From contig DGIP01000010.1 in the NCBI GenBank assembly GCA_002386405.1, forward strand, positions 1 to 14,987: DNA of 14,987 nt, read 5' to 3'. This DNA comes from Stenotrophomonas maltophilia. GTDB lineage: Bacteria > Pseudomonadota > Gammaproteobacteria > Xanthomonadales > Xanthomonadaceae. Position numbers and translations under genes: made by a program. The number at the start of each line of letters is the position of its first letter. Within the stretch, counting starts at the first letter, position 1. The notes beneath the pieces are model-generated. The model was not told the origin of the DNA. It saw only the letters and a list, made by a program, of their open reading frames with translations, and ran no database searches. Of the stretch, positions 12,576-14,987 are shown one piece after another.

Positions 12576-13217
12576 TCACACCAGTTGCAGCTCGAATGCC
12601 TTCAGCACGGCCCGGGTGCGGTCGCGCACGCCCAGCTTGGACAGGATGTTGGAGACGTGGTTCTTGATGGTGCCTTCGGCCACGCCCAGCGAATTGGCGA
12701 TCTCCTTGTTGGAGAACCCGCTGGCCATCAGCCGCAGGATCTCGGTCTCGCGGTCGGTGAGCGGGTCGGGCCGGTCCAGGCTCACGAACTCGTTGCGCAT
12801 GTGCTCCAGCCCCGACAGCAGGCGCTGGGTGACGGCCGGCTGCACCAGCGAGCCGCCATCGGCCACGGTGCGGATGGCACCGACCAGCTGTTCCAGGGTC
12901 ACGTCCTTGAGCAGGTAGCCCTTGGCGCCGGCCTTGAGCCCGGCCAGCACCAGCTGGTCGTCGTCGAAGGTGGTGAGGATGATGGTCGGCGGCAGCTGGC
13001 CCAGCCGCGACAGCGACTGCAGCGCCTCGAGCCCGGACATCACCGGCATGCGCATGTCCATCAGCACCACGTCGGGGCGGATCTGCGGCACCACCTCGAC
13101 GGCCTGGCGGCCATCGGCGGCTTCGGCCACCACTTCGATCCCGTCATCCAGGGCGAGCAGCGAGCGGATTCCCTGCCGCACCAGGGTTTGGTCGTCGACC
13201 AGGCAGACGCGAATCAT
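12576..13217 (-). CDS. NarL/FixJ-family response regulator (LuxR-type DNA-binding)
   Basis: This 213-residue protein is the output half of a two-component pair. The receiver domain (residues 1-120) has Asp8/Asp9, phosphoacceptor Asp54 (VVLMDMRMP), Thr82 (IILTTFDDD) and Lys104 (KGYLLKDV). The C-terminal LuxR helix-turn-helix spans about residues 148-205 (LTDRETEILRLMASGFSNKEIANSLG, EGTIKNHVSNILSKLGV). ATG at 13217 was chosen over an adjacent TTG at 13220: it overlaps the kinase stop as TGATG and has AGGAG seven bases upstream, so translation is coupled to the kinase. The domain order and sequence resemble DesR/LiaR-type regulators. Targets are not visible; the neighbouring genes give no direct clue. 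Confidence 0.96.
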   Translation of the reverse strand: MIRVCLVDDQTLVRQGIRSLLALDDGIEVVAEAADGRQAVEVVPQIRPDVVLMDMRMPVMSGLEALQSLSRLGQLPPTIILTTFDDDQLVLAGLKAGAKGYLLKDVTLEQLVGAIRTVADGGSLVQPAVTQRLLSGLEHMRNEFVSLDRPDPLTDRETEILRLMASGFSNKEIANSLGVAEGTIKNHVSNILSKLGVRDRTRAVLKAFELQLV

Positions 13218-14410
13218 CAACGCACTCCTTCCAGGATGGCACCCAGCATCAGCACTGGCACGCCGGGAACCGAGGCGCGCAGGCGGAAGCCCTGACCCCG
13301 GTGGGTTTCAATCTGCAGCTCACCGCCGCATTGTTGCAGGCGTTCGCGCATGCCACGCAAGCCATTTCCGATCACGATGCCATCGGCGCCCACGCCGTCG
13401 TCGTGCGCCTGCACCACCACCTGCCCCGGCGGCTCGCGGAACACCTCGATCCACAGGTTGCGGGCCCGGGCATGGCGCACCGCGTTGGTGATGATCTCCT
13501 GGGTGCAGCGCAGCAGCACGTGGGCCTGTTCGGGGTCTTCCACGCTCAGCGGTTCTTCGATGTCCAGGTGGATGGCCAGCGAAGGCACCTGTTCGGTCAG
13601 CGGGCGCAGCGCGGCGGCCAGGTCGATGGCGCCGCTGTCGCGCAGCTGGCTGACCGCTTCGCGCACGTCGGTGAGCAGCAGCTTGGCCAGGGTATGGGCC
13701 TGGTGCACATGCTCCTGGGCCTGGCCCTCGGTGATGTGGCCGGCCACTTCCAGGTTCAGGCTCAGCGCGGTGAGGTGGTGGCCGAGCAGGTCATGCAGCT
13801 CGCGCGAGATCCGGGTGCGCTCGTTGACCCGGGCGCTTTCGGCCAGCAGCACGCGGGTGGCGCGCAGCTCGGTGTTGAGCCGGCGCTGCTCTTCGCGGGC
13901 ATCGGTCTGCTGGCGGGCGACCAGGCTGGTCACGAAGATGAACATGGAGAAGCCGCCGTACAGCAGCGACTGCATGACCGCCTCGAACAGCGAAAACGGC
14001 AGGAACAGGTAATAGACCGGGGCCACCGCCAGCTGGCTGACCAGCAGCCAGATCACCCCGACCCGCGCCGGCAGCATCCACGGGATGACCCCGGCGGCCA
14101 CCATCATCAGGATGCTGCCCAGGCCCGAGCCGCTCAGGAAGCTCACGGCCAGGGCGGAAATGGTCAGCAGGACCAGGATGGCGCGGTCGTACCAGGCCGA
14201 ATGGCCGCCGTTGCGCAGGCCGCGGGTGAGCCACAGGTAGCCGCCGCCGAAGGCCAGGTAGGACACGAACAGCAGCAGGGGCGGCACGTCGATGCCGCCG
14301 CTGCGGCGGACCGCTTCGTACTGGGAATAGACCAGCGGCAAGCCAAGCATGACCCAGGTGAACAGGCCGGCCAGTCGCAGTACTCGGGTTTGGCTGAGGT
14401 ATCCCAACAT
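13217..14410 (-). CDS. DesK/LiaS-type sensor histidine kinase
   Basis: The 397-residue protein senses a membrane-related signal and phosphorylates its partner regulator. The N-terminal half has about five to six hydrophobic segments (for example LAGLFTWVMLGLPLVYS, LLLFVSYLAFGGGYLWL, AILVLLTISALAVSFL, SILMMVAAGVIPWML, VGVIWLLVSQLAVAPVYYLFL, LLYGGFSMFIFVTSLVA). A coiled linker (QTDAREEQRRLNTELRATRVLLAESAR) leads to the HisKA_3 helix RISRELHDLLGHHLTALSLNL with phosphoacceptor His206. The ATPase domain has the N-box CTQEIITNAVRHA (Asn309), DDGVGAD and GNGLRGMRERL. It has no extracytoplasmic sensor loop of size, so sensing is within the membrane. No Shine-Dalgarno precedes ATG 14410. It overlaps the regulator gene by TGATG. 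Confidence 0.95.
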   Translation of the reverse strand: MLGYLSQTRVLRLAGLFTWVMLGLPLVYSQYEAVRRSGGIDVPPLLLFVSYLAFGGGYLWLTRGLRNGGHSAWYDRAILVLLTISALAVSFLSGSGLGSILMMVAAGVIPWMLPARVGVIWLLVSQLAVAPVYYLFLPFSLFEAVMQSLLYGGFSMFIFVTSLVARQQTDAREEQRRLNTELRATRVLLAESARVNERTRISRELHDLLGHHLTALSLNLEVAGHITEGQAQEHVHQAHTLAKLLLTDVREAVSQLRDSGAIDLAAALRPLTEQVPSLAIHLDIEEPLSVEDPEQAHVLLRCTQEIITNAVRHARARNLWIEVFREPPGQVVVQAHDDGVGADGIVIGNGLRGMRERLQQCGGELQIETHRGQGFRLRASVPGVPVLMLGAILEGVR

Positions 14411-14416
14411 GGACGC

Positions 14417-14422
14417 ATCTTA
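14417..14422 (-). promoter_or_regulatory. Candidate -10 box of the two-component operon (leaderless)
   Basis: TAAGAT on the minus strand ends six bases before the kinase ATG (the intervening bases are GCGTCC). Transcription would start at or next to the A of ATG. There is no Shine-Dalgarno and the -35 is poor, so this is a candidate for leaderless expression. Confidence 0.4.
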
Positions 14423-14488
14423 GGCTGAACCTGCGCCGCTGCACCCGGACATAAGTCATGGCTGGCCTGTGCCCTGCCCGGCCACCCA

Positions 14489-14497
14489 TGCAATAAT
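14489..14497 (+). promoter_or_regulatory. Candidate extended -10 of the GNAT gene
   Basis: TGCAATAAT reads as an extended -10 (TG-n-AATAAT), 51 bp before the GNAT ATG. No good -35 is present, which is acceptable for extended -10 promoters. It lies in the 137-bp gap divergent to the histidine kinase gene. Confidence 0.4.
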
Positions 14498-14547
14498 CAC
14501 CGGCAGGGCCCCTAGACGGGCCAACCGCGTTACCCCACGGAGTCACA

Positions 14548-14987
14548 ATGTCGATTGTCATCCGCGACGTGCGCGAGCACGAGCTCGATTCCGTCCTGGC
14601 CCTGAACAACAACGCCGGCCTGGCCATCCTTCCGCTGGATGCCGCCCGCCTGCGCCTGTTCTATGAAACCGCTGAATATTTCCGCGTCGCCGAGCGCGAC
14701 GGCAACCTGGCCGGCTTCCTGATCGGTTTCGGCAGCGACAGCCAGCACGACAGCAGCAACTTCGCCTGGTTCAAGCAGCACCTGACCAGCAAATTCTTCT
14801 ACATCGACCGCATCGTGGTGGCCAGCCGCCGCCGTGGCGGTGGCGTGGGCCGCGCGTTCTACGCCGATGCGCAGAGCTACGCCGAGCTGCGCTACCCGCA
14901 GCTGACCTGCGAGGTGTTCCTGGACCACGGCGCCGATGCGGCGCTGCTGTTCCACGGCAGCTTCGGCTTCCGGTGGTGGGTCAGCAG
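14548..14987 (+). CDS. GNAT family N-acetyltransferase, 3' end missing
   Basis: A frame opens at ATG 14548 (GGAG seven bases upstream) and is still open at the window end, giving about 146 residues. GNAT features are FRVAERDGNLAGFLIGF (strands beta2-beta3), YIDRIVVASRRRGGGVGRAFYADAQSYA, in which R-R-G-G-G-V-G is the acetyl-CoA pyrophosphate loop (motif A), and LTCEVFLDHGADAALLFHGSFGF (beta5-helix4, motif B). The last codons in frame read GFRWWVS, but one frame later the same bases encode V-V-G-Q-Q, which suits the usual GF-R-x-V-G-x-Q ending. A 1-base deletion near 14969-14973 could explain this, or the window simply ends in low-quality sequence. Substrate unknown. It is divergent from the two-component operon. 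Confidence 0.86.
   Translation, partial: MSIVIRDVREHELDSVLALNNNAGLAILPLDAARLRLFYETAEYFRVAERDGNLAGFLIGFGSDSQHDSSNFAWFKQHLTSKFFYIDRIVVASRRRGGGVGRAFYADAQSYAELRYPQLTCEVFLDHGADAALLFHGSFGFRWWVS

Noticed and set aside
13301..14428. Long plus-strand ORF (375 aa) opposite the histidine kinase
   Set aside because: It is His/Gln/Ala-rich shadow coding with no motif; the kinase on the minus strand has all catalytic motifs.

Overview
The window reads as chromosomal DNA of a high-GC gammaproteobacterium of the Xanthomonadaceae, most likely Stenotrophomonas or a close relative. The clues are strong G/C bias at third codon positions, compact gene packing, and several short GTAG-headed palindromes that look like the SMAG-type REP elements described from Stenotrophomonas maltophilia. 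No tRNA, rRNA, CRISPR array, insertion sequence or prophage gene is visible. Almost all of it is ordinary housekeeping or envelope DNA, with three accessory-looking spots.

Layout. Positions 1-555 hold the end of a crotonase-family gene, followed by tesB (acyl-CoA thioesterase II), a DUF2007-like membrane protein, and an ECF-type sigma factor fused to a C-terminal multi-pass membrane domain. That sigma gene is preceded by an ECF-style promoter-like motif. A minus-strand gene for a secreted protein with five EF-hands follows and has its own intrinsic terminator. Then come bpt (N-end-rule leucyltransferase) and an exported endonuclease/exonuclease/phosphatase-fold protein on the plus strand. A 117-bp gap filled by REP-like hairpins separates the latter from convergent purT.

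Divergent from purT is a tight five-gene plus-strand operon (7507-10085): SPFH membrane protein, a 59-aa Arc-like ribbon-helix-helix protein, a 58-aa DUF4177-like protein, a two-TM bacterial PH-domain protein, and an M15 (VanY-type) peptidase without a visible signal peptide. Upstream is a perfect 21-bp palindrome made of two TGATATCA octamers 11 bp apart, the geometry of the phage P22 Arc operator. I propose that the encoded Arc-like protein represses its own operon there. This operon with its operator is the best candidate for an under-described system in the window.

A SMAG element sits exactly between the M15 gene and a convergent AlkA-type glycosylase gene and supplies the stop codon of one and a base of the other. 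The glycosylase is co-directional with a DUF423 membrane protein gene, and upstream of that lies a large SRPBCC/GyrI-like membrane-anchored protein whose terminator T-tract abuts the DUF423 Shine-Dalgarno. The right end holds a DesK/DesR-like two-component pair (minus strand, TGATG overlap, apparently leaderless) and, divergently, a GNAT acetyltransferase that runs off the window and seems to go out of frame in its last 20 bases.
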